The position numbers and the translations under genes were made by a program. A DNA stretch of 64,000 nucleotides. It comes from Verrucomicrobiaceae bacterium (GTDB lineage: Bacteria; Verrucomicrobiota; Verrucomicrobiia; Verrucomicrobiales; Verrucomicrobiaceae). Shown here one piece after another: positions 26,976-36,634 of the stretch; position 1 is the first letter of the stretch; each line of letters opens with the position of its first letter. The notes beneath the pieces were generated by a model. It was not told the DNA's origin, made no database searches, and was given only the letters and a program-made list of their open reading frames with translations. The stretch spans positions 284,742 to 348,741 of the forward strand of contig JAEUHN010000001.1 in NCBI GenBank assembly GCA_016795365.1, read 5' to 3'.

Positions 26976-27892
26976 GATGGTGCCATGGCGCGAATGTGAT
27001 CGGGAGTGGTCCGACAGCATCCGCCGACGATCTGGGCTCCGGCTTGCCACCAGCGTCTGGATTCCTGAGCGAAGGCTTCGGGACCCAGAAGGTCGGCTGA
27101 CTGGCGTGTGGTGAGGTCCCAGACGTTGCTTGCATTGGGATAGACAATGATGGGGGCGGAGGCGTAGTGCAGCAGGGTTTCTAGCACAGACATGGCGAGG
27201 TGAGGCGCGATGCAATTCACACCGATGGCACAGAGATTCGGCACATCCTGGGCGGCGATCAGGGCCTCGCGCAAGTCATTGCCATCGGCCAGATGGGTGG
27301 CATCGCGGCAAGTGAAACTGATCCACGCCGGAGCATGAGGGAGTGCTGCGAGGAGGTCCATCAAGACCAGCGCCTCGGGCAATGAGGGGATGGTCTCGCA
27401 GGCGATGAAATCGGCCTCCGTCTCGGAGAGCACTCGTAAGCGCTCGACGTGATGGGAGATGAGTTGTGCACGAGAGACATCGTAGGCACCCGTGTATTCG
27501 GACCCATTCATTAGCGATGCCCCAAAAGGTCCCACGCTGGCAGCAATGAGAGGAACCTTCGCGTGTGGATGCCGCCGCACGAACTGCGTGCGTTCCAGAG
27601 CGGCAATGGCCACGGCATCGCGCAACAGATCTTCGGCTTCAGCCCGATGAAGCCCGGTCGAGCGAAGCGTGGGCAGGGCGGCCTGGAAGGTGGCCGTGCT
27701 GATCACATTGGCTCCGGCCTCAAGATAGTCGTGATGCACGGCGCGAATCGCATGCTCGTTGGTTCGCACGAGCGCAGCCGACCACAACACGCCCAGCTGT
27801 CGATACCCGCGTCGCTCCAGTTCGGTGCCAAGGCCGCCGTCCAGCAATACCGGCTCGCCAGCATTGAGCCATGGGGCGAAGGGACTGCTCAT
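26939..27892 (-). CDS. mmuM: Homocysteine S-methyltransferase (MmuM-like)
   Basis: The 317-residue TIM-barrel protein starts with the family motif LLDGGLGTELERRG and carries the zinc-binding cysteines in IGVNC and GGCCRTTPDHI. Also typical are TATFQAA and ACETIPSLPEALVL. It transfers a methyl group from S-methylmethionine (or S-adenosylmethionine) to homocysteine to make methionine. It lies between the nucleoside transporter and phosphorylase but on the other strand, overlapping the transporter's 3' end, and is divergent from the phosphorylase with 62 bases between starts. Confidence 0.9.
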   Translation of the reverse strand: MSSPFAPWLNAGEPVLLDGGLGTELERRGYRQLGVLWSAALVRTNEHAIRAVHHDYLEAGANVISTATFQAALPTLRSTGLHRAEAEDLLRDAVAIAALERTQFVRRHPHAKVPLIAASVGPFGASLMNGSEYTGAYDVSRAQLISHHVERLRVLSETEADFIACETIPSLPEALVLMDLLAALPHAPAWISFTCRDATHLADGNDLREALIAAQDVPNLCAIGVNCIAPHLAMSVLETLLHYASAPIIVYPNASNVWDLTTRQSADLLGPEAFAQESRRWWQAGAQIVGGCCRTTPDHIRAMAPSYPTSATTAAVQ

Positions 27893-27954
27893 GGGTGAGA
27901 ACTATGCATGGCCGGGCGTGAAAATCCACGCCCACGTCGCACTGGCGTGGTGTC

Positions 27955-28758
27955 ATGCTTTCCGCTATGCGTGGAGGCATGAGTCTCGAGTTCTTGCGCG
28001 CTGCGAATCCACGATTCGCCATGGTTTTGGGTTCCGGTCTCGGCGCTATCGCTGACGCGCTCGGCATCGAAGCGGAAGTGCCCTACCCACAAGTGCCTGG
28101 TTTGCTCGCGTCAACGGTGCCGGGGCACGCGGGACGCCTCGTGCTCGTTCGCCCCGAAGGCATCCCGATGCTGATCGCGCAGGGCCGCAGCCATCTTTAC
28201 GAGGGCTTGAGTGCGGCACAGGTGACAGCTCAGGTCAGAGTGTTGCACGATCTTGGCGTCCGGACGCTGATGCTCACCAACGCTGCTGGTGCCGTGAACA
28301 CGTGCTTCGGTGTGGGCGAACTCATGGCCATCAGCGACCACCTCAATCTCACTGGCACCACTCCCCTGCTCGGCGGTCCGCATTTCAAAGACATGACCGA
28401 GGTGTATTCCAAACGCTGGCGCGCGGAGATGAAGTTGATCGCCACAAACGCAGGGTTCCCCCTCCATGAGGGCGTCTATGCCGGCCTTCTGGGACCTCAA
28501 TACGAGACCCCGGCAGAGGTTCGAATGCTCCGCGTGCTGGGTGCCGACGCCGTTGGCATGTCCACCGTGCTGGAGGCCATTCAGGCTCGGGCGCTGGACA
28601 TGGAAGTCATCGGCGTTTCAACACTTACCAACTGGGCCGCCGGGATCACGCAGGACGCGCTCAGCCACGACGAGGTGATGGTCGCCGGACGGAGTGTGGT
28701 CGGACAAATGACCGCTCTAGTGCGCGGGATCGCGAGCAGACTTGCGGCAGGTGATTGA
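27955..28758 (+). CDS. Purine nucleoside phosphorylase (PNP, class I trimeric type)
   Basis: The 267-residue protein has VLGSGLGAIAD (phosphate loop), GRSHLYEG (the GRxHxYEG motif), LTNAAGAVN, ISDHLNLTG, the signature GPQYETPAEVRMLRVLGADAVGMST and STLTNWAAGI (usual SNxAAG). It cleaves purine nucleosides with phosphate to base and ribose-1-phosphate. Three in-frame ATGs occur at 27955, 27967 and 27979; the first is given, but the start is shorter than in most PNPs whichever is used. Works downstream of the nucleoside transporter. Confidence 0.9.
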   Translation: MLSAMRGGMSLEFLRAANPRFAMVLGSGLGAIADALGIEAEVPYPQVPGLLASTVPGHAGRLVLVRPEGIPMLIAQGRSHLYEGLSAAQVTAQVRVLHDLGVRTLMLTNAAGAVNTCFGVGELMAISDHLNLTGTTPLLGGPHFKDMTEVYSKRWRAEMKLIATNAGFPLHEGVYAGLLGPQYETPAEVRMLRVLGADAVGMSTVLEAIQARALDMEVIGVSTLTNWAAGITQDALSHDEVMVAGRSVVGQMTALVRGIASRLAAGD

Positions 28759-28811
28759 TCGATGATGACATAGCGAGAGCGTGGAGAATACACCGCGCCA
28801 CCTCTGGCTGA

Positions 28812-30953
28812 TCACGTCGCCTGCGGCACCGTTTCCTTGTTCGCCAGCAGGTGCGCAAAGGGATGCGTGGCGGCGAGGTTGTATTGCTTGATCGCCAGAG
28901 ACCAGAAGGGTGCGAGTTCTTCTTCTCCTGCAGCCCACAAACGATGATGCAACGCGGTCACCGTGTCGGCATCGTTCATGATTGCATTGATCTCGACCGG
29001 CTTCATGCCTTGAGGACCGGTCTTCACCAAGCGCTCGGCGATCTCATCGAGATACTCGCGCGTGTCCTTCACATTGCGACGGCGCAGCAGGCTGACGTGC
29101 AGACCGTTGACATACGGATCGAGGCACACCTGCATCAGTCCATAGCTCTTCTCGATCTCAGGAGGCATCTGGATGCGGCCCTTCACTTCCGCGAGATTGT
29201 CCTGCAAATCGCTGAGCACGGAAGGTGGCTCTAGCTCTTCGGGAGTGAGGAACAAGCCCCAGCGCAAACCACTCTGCCCACTGCCAAGCCAGATAGCGAT
29301 GGGGATGGCGAGCACCATGGAGACCACGATGGGAGCCATCCACAGCATGAACGTGGAGCCCACCCACCATGAGATCGCACCCCAGGCCAGACCGAGCAGG
29401 GTGACTTCGCCAAAGGTGAGGATGGCCTCGCGCCAGTCCACGCCTTCCAGCTTGCGCCGCTGCGCCACCCACTTCACGCCCTGGCCAAGCACGATCTTGA
29501 AGACGAACTTCGAGTGGAACCACATCATCACGGGAGCCATCAGCGTGAAGATCAGGGTGTCCATCAAGCTGCCGATGAACGTCATAATCCGCAGCTTCCA
29601 TGGCTTGAACAACCGGCCGGTGAACAGCTCATCGAGCAGGATTACCGTCTTGGGCATGAAGATCAGAACACCTGTGAGCACGAGCAACAACTGGCCCGCA
29701 TTCACGGCCGGAGGCAGTCGATCAGGGTCGGGGAATTTCGCCAGCACGGTCGAGAAGATCAGGAACAACAACCACAGGGGCGAACTCACATAGCTGAGCA
29801 CGCCGTGGCCAAAATTGAACCGGCTCATCGGATGCCAGCCCTTGGCAAAGAGGAGCCAGAAGTGCTGCATGTTCCCCTGGCACCAGCGGCGGTCGCGCTT
29901 CAGCGTGTCGATCAGTGAGGGTGGTCCTTCCTCGTAGCTGCCGCGGTTGGTATTAAGCAGACGGACGGCGTAACCAGCCTTGCGCATGAGCGCAGCCTCC
30001 ACGAAGTCGTGGCTGAGAATGTGTCCACCGAAGGGCACGGTCTTGGGCAAAGGCGGCAGCGCGCAGTGATTGATGAACGGCTCAAGACGAATGATGGCAT
30101 TGTGCCCCCAGAAGTTGGCCTCGCCATTCTGCCAGTAGTTCAGCCCTGCCATGAACGCGGGTCCGTAAAGCGACTGCGCGAACTGCATCAGGCGACCAAG
30201 CAAGGTCTCGCTGGCCACTTGCTTCGGGAAGGTCTGAAGAATGCCCACGCGCGGGTTGTTCTCCATGATGCGAGTCATTGCGACCATCAGCGAGCCGGAC
30301 ATCAGACTGTCCGCATCGAAGACAATCATGTAGCGGTAGCGCTTGCCCCACCGGCGGCAGAAGTCGGAAACGTTGCCGGACTTGCGATTGATCGGCTTGC
30401 GGCGCTTGCGGTAGAAGATTTTGCCGAAGGCACCAAGCTGCCGAGAAAGCTCAAGCCACGCGGTCTCTTCCTCGATCCACTTGTTCGTGTCGTCGCTGTC
30501 GCTGAGCACGAAGAAGTCGAAGTGCTGAATCTGGCCCGTCTTCACCAGCGACTGATAAGTCACGCGCAACCCTTCCCACACGCGGGTGACGTCCTCATTG
30601 TAAACGGGGATCACGATGGCCGTGCTCGCCGTCAGCGGAGCATCGGCTGGCTCGTGACTGATCGTCTGCCAGAGGTCCGTGGGGTCAGACTTTGCCTGAT
30701 TCTGCAACCACACACCAATCAGCGCGGTCCAGAAGCCGCAGTTCAACTGATAGTAGAGCGGCACAAAGGTGAGCAGCAGACCGATCTCGGCCCAGCGCCA
30801 CTTTCCATCCGCCGCCACAAAGGTGCTCATCAGCCAGGTGCCGAGGCCGGTGCCCAAAAGCACCAAGACGAAGAAGGTGGCACGTCGTGCTGACGCCAAG
30901 CGCGGCGGTGGGAAGCCATTCGTCGAAGGAGTAGTCTTGGCAGGAGGGGTCAT
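28812..30953 (-). CDS. opgH: Glucans biosynthesis glucosyltransferase OpgH/MdoH
   Basis: The 713-residue membrane glycosyltransferase (GT2 family) resembles E. coli OpgH through most of its length. Landmarks are the donor-site Asp in IPVYNEDVTRVWEGL and LSDSDD, RKRRKPINRKSGNVSDFCRRWG, the DxD-type DADSLMSG, NFWGHNAIIRLEPFI, LSHDFVEAALMRKAGYAV and the acceptor-site KRDRRWCQGN (QxxRW-like). Two helices precede the catalytic loop and about five follow. It makes the beta-1,2-glucan backbone of periplasmic glucans. E. coli OpgH has an extra cytoplasmic N-terminus of about 130 residues missing here. No opgG is nearby. The ATG at 30953 overlaps the upstream stop. Confidence 0.92.
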   Translation of the reverse strand: MTPPAKTTPSTNGFPPPRLASARRATFFVLVLLGTGLGTWLMSTFVAADGKWRWAEIGLLLTFVPLYYQLNCGFWTALIGVWLQNQAKSDPTDLWQTISHEPADAPLTASTAIVIPVYNEDVTRVWEGLRVTYQSLVKTGQIQHFDFFVLSDSDDTNKWIEEETAWLELSRQLGAFGKIFYRKRRKPINRKSGNVSDFCRRWGKRYRYMIVFDADSLMSGSLMVAMTRIMENNPRVGILQTFPKQVASETLLGRLMQFAQSLYGPAFMAGLNYWQNGEANFWGHNAIIRLEPFINHCALPPLPKTVPFGGHILSHDFVEAALMRKAGYAVRLLNTNRGSYEEGPPSLIDTLKRDRRWCQGNMQHFWLLFAKGWHPMSRFNFGHGVLSYVSSPLWLLFLIFSTVLAKFPDPDRLPPAVNAGQLLLVLTGVLIFMPKTVILLDELFTGRLFKPWKLRIMTFIGSLMDTLIFTLMAPVMMWFHSKFVFKIVLGQGVKWVAQRRKLEGVDWREAILTFGEVTLLGLAWGAISWWVGSTFMLWMAPIVVSMVLAIPIAIWLGSGQSGLRWGLFLTPEELEPPSVLSDLQDNLAEVKGRIQMPPEIEKSYGLMQVCLDPYVNGLHVSLLRRRNVKDTREYLDEIAERLVKTGPQGMKPVEINAIMNDADTVTALHHRLWAAGEEELAPFWSLAIKQYNLAATHPFAHLLANKETVPQAT

Positions 30954-31525
30954 CGCAACAGGTGATAAACGTAACCCACCACCGCCACCACGAAGACGGC
31001 CAGAATGACGTAGCGCGCCCACGGCTGCTTGCCGAAGCGGTCCACGGCGTCCTCCACCGTGTGAGTGAGTCCGAGATCCATCGAACGTGGAGTCATTTTG
31101 GAGATCTGCAGACGCGGACCTGATGTCCGAATCGCGAGTTGCATGGCCTCGACCATCTCCGGCGGACACTCCTTGGTGGACATGAAGTGCTGAGGCCAGC
31201 GTGTGGGTCCGCCAGCCAGATAAAAGCCAAGACGGCCGGATGCTTCCACCTGCGGCCCGGTCATGCTTAGATTGCTGTAGATGCCATTGAGCCACTCACG
31301 CTGCATCGCTCGCGCATGTTCCAAGGCGTAGAAGACTGGCTTCTTCGAAGGATCTTTACCATGCGTTTCCGCGGCACGCCGCAGGGCTTCCAACACCAGC
31401 TCCGTGCGTCGCAAACGATTGTGCAAGCGGTAGGCGCGGAAGTAGTCGGCCAGACGGCCATAGGCTTCGTTCCACTCCTGATCGGTTCCGGTGGCTGGAG
31501 CGAACTTTACATCGACTGCATCCAT
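30950..31525 (-). CDS. Conserved-looking membrane-anchored partner of OpgH, function unknown
   Basis: The 191-residue protein is mostly soluble and helical with many Arg, Glu and Ala, and ends in a single membrane helix (ARYVILAVFVVAVVGYVYHLL). This is a tail anchor with the bulk in the cytoplasm. It overlaps the opgH start by the ATGA arrangement, indicating translational coupling. I do not recognise a family. One possibility is that it replaces the cytoplasmic N-terminal region that OpgH lacks here; another is a scaffold or regulator. GC and codon use match the neighbours. Confidence 0.7.
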   Translation of the reverse strand: MDAVDVKFAPATGTDQEWNEAYGRLADYFRAYRLHNRLRRTELVLEALRRAAETHGKDPSKKPVFYALEHARAMQREWLNGIYSNLSMTGPQVEASGRLGFYLAGGPTRWPQHFMSTKECPPEMVEAMQLAIRTSGPRLQISKMTPRSMDLGLTHTVEDAVDRFGKQPWARYVILAVFVVAVVGYVYHLLR

Positions 31526-31697
31526 GATTGAGAGGCGAGGGTTATCACCTGTGGCAACGCGAAGTCAATCGGTGCCTTGCACAATTTGGCATTAGATCAT
31601 GAGACCGCTTGAGATCAGTTTTCCCGCTTGCGGCTGTGGGTGTCCGCTCGCATCATCCCCGCCCTTGTCAGGGGCGTCCGGCGTCCCTCTCCTTCTC

Positions 31698-32057
31698 ATG
31701 CCTTCCAGCCCCACAGCAGCTCCCGAGCCTTCCTTTGAAGAGGCCATGGAACGACTCGAAGAAATCGTGTCGGCCATGGAGGGCGAGCGCATGCCGCTGG
31801 AGGAAATGGTGCGGAGCTACGCTGAAGGCGCGCAACTGCTGAAGGTCTGCCGCCAGCGCATCGAAGTCGCTCGTCAGCGCGTGGAACTCATCAGCGCTGA
31901 CCTCGACGGCACCGGCAGGGCCGCGCTGTCCACGTTTGACGCCGACAGCGCGGAAGCCACCCCCGAATCTCCTAACAAGCAGCGTAGCACCAACGCGCGC
32001 CGCCCTTCTCCCGCCAAGCCAACTTCCGACGATGACGAAGACATCCGACTCTTCTAG
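31698..32057 (+). CDS. xseB: Exodeoxyribonuclease VII small subunit
   Basis: The 119-residue protein begins with the XseB core of two helices: SFEEAMERLEEIVSAMEGERMPLEEMVRSYAEGAQLLKVCRQRIEVARQRVELI, whose first part is the family signature. It complexes with XseA (not in the window) to degrade single-stranded DNA. The tail of about 50 residues is Ser/Pro/Asp-rich and beyond the usual 70-80 residue length. I chose the ATG at 31698; upstream in-frame codons give a Cys/Pro-rich non-family stretch. dxs starts 10 bases after its stop, the frequent xseB-(ispA)-dxs order. Confidence 0.9.
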   Translation: MPSSPTAAPEPSFEEAMERLEEIVSAMEGERMPLEEMVRSYAEGAQLLKVCRQRIEVARQRVELISADLDGTGRAALSTFDADSAEATPESPNKQRSTNARRPSPAKPTSDDDEDIRLF

Positions 32058-32067
32058 CGCAGCTCCC

Positions 32068-33942
32068 ATGCCCCCGATCAAATCACCTCAGGATCTCAAG
32101 GCGCTGCCTGTTGAGCAACTGCCCGCTCTCGCGGAAAGCATTCGCCGCACCCTGATCGAAACCCTCAGCGAAACCGGCGGACATCTCGGGCCGAACCTCG
32201 GTGTCGTGGAACTCAGCATCGCGATGCATCGTGTGTTTAACACCCCTCAGGACAAGTTCGTGTGGGACGTGGCGCATCAGGCTTATGTGCACAAGATGAT
32301 CACCGGACGATGGGATCGCATCCACACCATCCGGCAGTATGAGGGGCTCAATGGCTTCGCCTTGCGCACGGAGAGCGAGCACGACTGCTATGGGGCAGGC
32401 CACGCAGGCACTGCTGTGGGTGCTGCGCTGGGCATGGCGGCGGGCCGCGATTTGAAAGGCGGCGATGAGCACGTCGTGTGTGTCGCTGGCGATGCGGCCT
32501 TCACCTGTGGCCCCACGTTTGAAGCACTCAACAATGTGGCCGCGCACACCAAGCGGCTGATCATCGTGCTCAATGACAACGAGTGGTCCATCGACCGCAA
32601 CGTGGGCGCCATCGCGAAATACTTCAACCACGTCGCCACGCATCCCGCGTATGCCTCGCTGCATCAGAAGGCAGCCGACTTCGTCGAGAAGCTGGCGGGC
32701 AAAGGCGTGCGCCATCTCGCGGGCAAGATGGAAGAGAGCGCCAAGGGCCTTGTCCTCGCCGCGTCGAAGCAGCCAGCTCCAACCTCGTCGATGATCTTCG
32801 AGGAGTTCGGCCTGCGCTACTACGGTCCGATCGACGGTCACGACATCAACTTGCTGATCAAGACCTTCGAGTTCCTCAAGAACAGCAACGAGCCCGTGCT
32901 CCTGCACATCATCACGGAGAAAGGCCGCGGCTACAAACCCGCGCTGGAAGATCCGGGCAAGTTCCACGGCCTGGGCAAATACAACATCGAGACCGGCGAG
33001 ACCTCCGGCACCGCCACGCCCACGTATTCGCAAGTCTATGCGCGCAGCGTGTGCGACTTCGCCAAGGCCGATGAAAAGATCGTCGCCATCACTGCCGCGA
33101 TGCCCGGCGGCACCGGCTTGAGCGTCTTCAAGAAAGAACTCCCCCAGCGCTACTACGATGTCGGCATCGCCGAGGAGCACGCCGCCTTGTTCGCCTGTGG
33201 TCTCGCCGTGCAGGGCTTGAAGCCTTTCCTCACGATCTACTCGACCTTCATGCAGCGCGCGATCGACATGATCATTCACGACATGGCGATCCAGAACCTG
33301 CCCGTGCGCCTTTGCATGGACCGCGGCAGCCTCAGCGGCGACGACGGCCCGACGCATCACGGCCTCTTTGACATCGCTTACCTGCGCGGCATCCCTGGCC
33401 TTGTCCACATGCAGCCGAAGGATGAAGACGAGTTCGTCGATATGCTCTGGACCATGGCGAACTATGAGAAGGGACCCATCGCCATCCGCTACCCGCGTGG
33501 CACCGGCCCCGGCGTGCGCCCCAAGGACCAGCCGCAACTGCTCGAGATCGGCAAAGCTGAAATCCTCGCCGACGGCACCGACGTTGCCTTCATCGCCATC
33601 GGCGACATCATCGAAACTGCCAAGGTCGCGAAGCAACAGCTCGAAGCCCAAGGCAAGTCCGTCGCCCTCATCAACGCCCGCTGGATCAAGCCGCTCGACG
33701 CCTCCGTGATCACCGAGATCGCGAAGAAAGTGAAGGTCGTCTGCACCTTCGAGGACCACGTCCTCATGAACGGCTTCGGCTGCGGTGTGATGGAACTGCT
33801 TTCCAGTGCTGGCATTACGACCCCCGTCGTCCGCATCGGCTGGCCCGATGAGTTCATCGAGCACGGCACCATCCCCATCCTCCGCAAAAAACACGGCCTC
33901 ACCGCTGAGCATGCGGTGGAGCTGGTCAATGAAAAGCTCTGA
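32068..33942 (+). CDS. dxs: 1-deoxy-D-xylulose-5-phosphate synthase (divergent)
   Basis: The 624-residue thiamine-diphosphate enzyme condenses pyruvate and glyceraldehyde-3-phosphate, the first step of the MEP isoprenoid pathway. Landmarks are GGHLGPNLGVVELSIAMH, VWDVAHQAYVHKMITGR (the key His kept; usually VGHQAYPHK), the TPP motif VAGDAAFTCG...LNDN (GDA where GDG is usual), DVGIAEEHAALFACGLA (usually AEQH) and GDDGPTHHGLFDIAYLR. These small differences mark a divergent lineage, but size, order and the adjacent xseB support Dxs. A start at 32032 is possible but would overlap xseB. Confidence 0.88.
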   Translation: MPPIKSPQDLKALPVEQLPALAESIRRTLIETLSETGGHLGPNLGVVELSIAMHRVFNTPQDKFVWDVAHQAYVHKMITGRWDRIHTIRQYEGLNGFALRTESEHDCYGAGHAGTAVGAALGMAAGRDLKGGDEHVVCVAGDAAFTCGPTFEALNNVAAHTKRLIIVLNDNEWSIDRNVGAIAKYFNHVATHPAYASLHQKAADFVEKLAGKGVRHLAGKMEESAKGLVLAASKQPAPTSSMIFEEFGLRYYGPIDGHDINLLIKTFEFLKNSNEPVLLHIITEKGRGYKPALEDPGKFHGLGKYNIETGETSGTATPTYSQVYARSVCDFAKADEKIVAITAAMPGGTGLSVFKKELPQRYYDVGIAEEHAALFACGLAVQGLKPFLTIYSTFMQRAIDMIIHDMAIQNLPVRLCMDRGSLSGDDGPTHHGLFDIAYLRGIPGLVHMQPKDEDEFVDMLWTMANYEKGPIAIRYPRGTGPGVRPKDQPQLLEIGKAEILADGTDVAFIAIGDIIETAKVAKQQLEAQGKSVALINARWIKPLDASVITEIAKKVKVVCTFEDHVLMNGFGCGVMELLSSAGITTPVVRIGWPDEFIEHGTIPILRKKHGLTAEHAVELVNEKL

Positions 33943-33943
33943 T

Positions 33944-33985
33944 GAGCCACACGACGTAGGCCGCTAGCGACCTACGCAGTGGCTC
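33944..33985. terminator. Hairpin between convergent dxs and rnd
   Basis: GAGCCAC/GTGGCTC encloses a second stem CGTAGG/CCTACG, giving a two-part hairpin directly after the dxs stop. There is no T-run on either side, so it may act only as a 3'-end structure with Rho-dependent termination. Confidence 0.4.
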
Positions 33986-33991
33986 GTTGGA

Positions 33992-35188
33992 TCACTGAAC
34001 GGCAGACTCCTGGCTTCCCTCAAATCCAAGCTCCCTGCGAGCTTGCACCAGGGCTTGCCCAAACAGAGATTGCTGCCATTCGAGAAGTTCACTGATGCCC
34101 TCAGGAGAACCCACGACCTGCTCAAGCGTTCCCCTCGCGCCCACAAGCGAGGGCTCGATATCAAGCCCCTTTGCAACGGATTCCCTCGCTAGGCACAGCT
34201 TCTCGAGATGATCACGTGCGAGATCCGATAGACGTGTGCCTTTAGGCCGAAGTCTCTCGGGCCAAGCATGAAGATTCACACCATCTCGAATCGACTGGAG
34301 GATGGCTTCGAAGTCCTTTTTCCATTTTGGTCTCCAACCAGCGGGTGGATTAACCTGCTCGCCTGCCTCAAGAGCAATGGCGGAGTCAATCAGCTGCTTG
34401 TTGGAGATAATTCGGAAGCAGGGAACGTCACGTTCGCGAGCAATCGTATCTCGCCAGTGCCAGAGATCCCGCAGAAACGCGAGCCCCTTGCGATGGAGCT
34501 TGCCCGACCCCTGAACGCGCCAAGGATCTTCTTTGGGCTGCGTAGAACGCCCGGCAACTGTGGCTCGAAGACTGGCGCAACTCTCCACAAACCAAGGCCT
34601 GCGCTTCTTATCGTCCAGCGCTGACTGAAGGATGTCGGCCAGCTTCAGCAGATAGCGGACATCATCCACGGCGTAGTGCAGCATAACGGACGGAAGCGGA
34701 CGTTTGCTCCAGTCCGCCTTCTGTGACGCCTTGGACAAGGTTTTGCCAAAGTAGTTCTCGATCAATGCAGCAAGCCCGAACTGACGACTGCCAACTAAAC
34801 GTGCTGCAATCTGCGTGTCGCGCACGACCTGGGGTGTCCACCCGTAGGTGCGCCTCAAAAGCGTCAGATCATAGTCCGCACCATGAAACCACACCTCACC
34901 AGCATCGAGAACCTCGATCAAGGGAGCAACGTCAGGGACTGCCAGTGGATCAATCAGAACCAGTTCATCACCAAACGCGAGTTGTATCAAACAAAGTTTC
35001 TCCTGATAATGGTGCAGGCTGTCCGCCTCGGTATCGAGGCAGCAACGAAAACTTCCGGTCGTTGCCTGGACCGCTTTGATGCGCTCCACCAATGCCGATA
35101 ACTGGGCATCACTATCGACATAACAGACACCTTCAGGCAATGAAGTATGGTTATGACCAGCATCCCGGCCATGTCCTGCAGTAGCCAT
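33992..35188 (-). CDS. rnd: Ribonuclease D
   Basis: The 398-residue protein has a DEDD exonuclease domain with CLDTEADSLHHY (first Asp/Glu pair), FHGADYDLTLLRRTYG and the YxxxD motif HYAVDDVRYLLKL, followed by HRDC-like helical modules (KLHRKGLAFLRDLWHWRDTIARERDVPCFRIISNKQLI). It trims the 3' ends of tRNA and other stable RNAs. The ATG at 35188 lies two bases after the rho stop, so expression is likely coupled to rho. Confidence 0.92.
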   Translation of the reverse strand: MATAGHGRDAGHNHTSLPEGVCYVDSDAQLSALVERIKAVQATTGSFRCCLDTEADSLHHYQEKLCLIQLAFGDELVLIDPLAVPDVAPLIEVLDAGEVWFHGADYDLTLLRRTYGWTPQVVRDTQIAARLVGSRQFGLAALIENYFGKTLSKASQKADWSKRPLPSVMLHYAVDDVRYLLKLADILQSALDDKKRRPWFVESCASLRATVAGRSTQPKEDPWRVQGSGKLHRKGLAFLRDLWHWRDTIARERDVPCFRIISNKQLIDSAIALEAGEQVNPPAGWRPKWKKDFEAILQSIRDGVNLHAWPERLRPKGTRLSDLARDHLEKLCLARESVAKGLDIEPSLVGARGTLEQVVGSPEGISELLEWQQSLFGQALVQARRELGFEGSQESAVQ

Positions 35189-35190
35189 GA

Positions 35191-36621
35191 TCACTTCAAT
35201 CCTGAAAGCAAGAGTTCAGCATTGCTCTTGGTGCGATGGAGATTCTTGATCAAAGTCTCAAGCGCTTCAATGGCAGGCACAGCAGCAAGCTGACGACGAA
35301 TCATCCCGATGCGCTTGAACTCATCGGGATGATAGAGCAGATCGTCTTTTCGCGTGCCCGATCGGGTGACATGAATGGCAGGGTAAATTCTCCGCTCGGC
35401 CATCTCACGATCCAGGCTGATCTCCATGTTGCCAGTGCCTTTGAACTCCTCAAAGATGAGGTCATCCATCTTGCTCTCTGTCTCCACGAGCGCGGTGGCA
35501 ATAATGGTCAAGCTGCCACCCTCTTCGACATTGCGGGCAGCGCCAAAAAACTTCTTTGGTTTCATCAAGGCTTTGGCATCCATCCCCCCCGACATCGTCC
35601 GACCCTTGCCTCCTTGAAGGGCATTATAACCGCGTGCCAGCCTAGTGATGCTATCAAGGAGGATTACTACATCGTTGCCCATTTCCACAAGGCGACGAGC
35701 CCTTTCAGAGACCAGTTCCGCAACCTGGGTGTGCCGCTTGGGACTTTCATCGAAAGTCGAACTGTAGATATCGCAATTGGGGACACTTTCCTCGAAGTCA
35801 GTCACTTCCTCAGGTCGCTCATCGAGCAAAAGCACAATGAGAGCTATCTCAGGATGATTGACTTTGATCGACTTAGCCATGTCCTTCAAAAGTATCGTTT
35901 TTCCCGAACGGGGCGAGGCCATGATCAAAGCGCGTTGTCCCTTTCCGAGCGGAGCCACCAAATCAACAACTCGTGAACTGATCGAAGGCTCTTTGGGGGT
36001 CTCGAGGATTATTCGTTCCGAAGGGAACAACGGGGTGAGTTTGTCGAATGGAGTTGGCTGCGTCCAGTTTTCAACCGGGACCCCTTCAATCTCAGTGACT
36101 CGGTCAATCGCCGCATACTTCTCTCGATCCTTGTGCTCCTTCTCACGAGAAGCACGAGCGTAACCGGCGATTCGTTGTCCAGGCCGCAGGCCAAGTTTTC
36201 GAATCACAAACGAAGGCACGAAGATATCTTCTGGAAGGGGGGCAAAACTATACTTTGGATATCTAATGACACCGAATCCCTCGGGACCAATTTCAACAAC
36301 GCCTTCGACTTTGAGCCGAGTGCGGTGGGCTCCCATCCAGGACAACAAATCATAGATCAGTTGATGTTTGTTCCGGCTCGCATTGGTGCGCCACCCAATA
36401 GTGTCTGCCAACGCCTGCAGGGCTGCCGGCGACATCTCTTGCAATGAGTTGATCGAAATCTCTTCAGGAAAAGGGTGCTCCGCTTTTGATGGAGATGACT
36501 GCACAGGCTCAACTGCTATCACTGACACCAACGAATCCGAGCTCGAATTGTCCACACCCGCCGAATTTGCCTGTTCAGATCCTTGAGTCTCCTCAGCGAC
36601 CGAATCGTTTGCTTGTCCCAT
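35191..36621 (-). CDS. rho: Transcription termination factor Rho
   Basis: The 476-residue hexameric helicase has an N-terminal helical part ([15 protein letters not shown]), the RNA-binding cold-shock-like domain ([39 protein letters not shown]), Walker A ASPRSGKT (235-242), Walker [17 protein letters not shown] (Q-loop nearby) and the R-loop [15 protein letters not shown]. The first 50 residues are an acidic Ser-rich extension not found in E. coli Rho. It sits between coaE (13 bases upstream) and rnd (2 bases downstream) in one minus-strand unit. Confidence 0.96.
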   Translation of the reverse strand: MGQANDSVAEETQGSEQANSAGVDNSSSDSLVSVIAVEPVQSSPSKAEHPFPEEISINSLQEMSPAALQALADTIGWRTNASRNKHQLIYDLLSWMGAHRTRLKVEGVVEIGPEGFGVIRYPKYSFAPLPEDIFVPSFVIRKLGLRPGQRIAGYARASREKEHKDREKYAAIDRVTEIEGVPVENWTQPTPFDKLTPLFPSERIILETPKEPSISSRVVDLVAPLGKGQRALIMASPRSGKTILLKDMAKSIKVNHPEIALIVLLLDERPEEVTDFEESVPNCDIYSSTFDESPKRHTQVAELVSERARRLVEMGNDVVILLDSITRLARGYNALQGGKGRTMSGGMDAKALMKPKKFFGAARNVEEGGSLTIIATALVETESKMDDLIFEEFKGTGNMEISLDREMAERRIYPAIHVTRSGTRKDDLLYHPDEFKRIGMIRRQLAAVPAIEALETLIKNLHRTKSNAELLLSGLK

Positions 36622-36634
36622 AATTGTTCTGTTT

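Noticed and set aside
30009..30893. Plus-strand open frame of 294 codons
   Set aside because: Antisense to opgH.
30954..31295. N-terminal extension of OpgH
   Set aside because: The upstream frame is a shadow of the coupled partner gene; the ATGA overlap at 30950-30953 marks the real start.
32083..33912. Minus-strand open frame of 609 codons
   Set aside because: Antisense to dxs in the mirrored codon frame. The His/Asp/Val-rich composition is that of a shadow.
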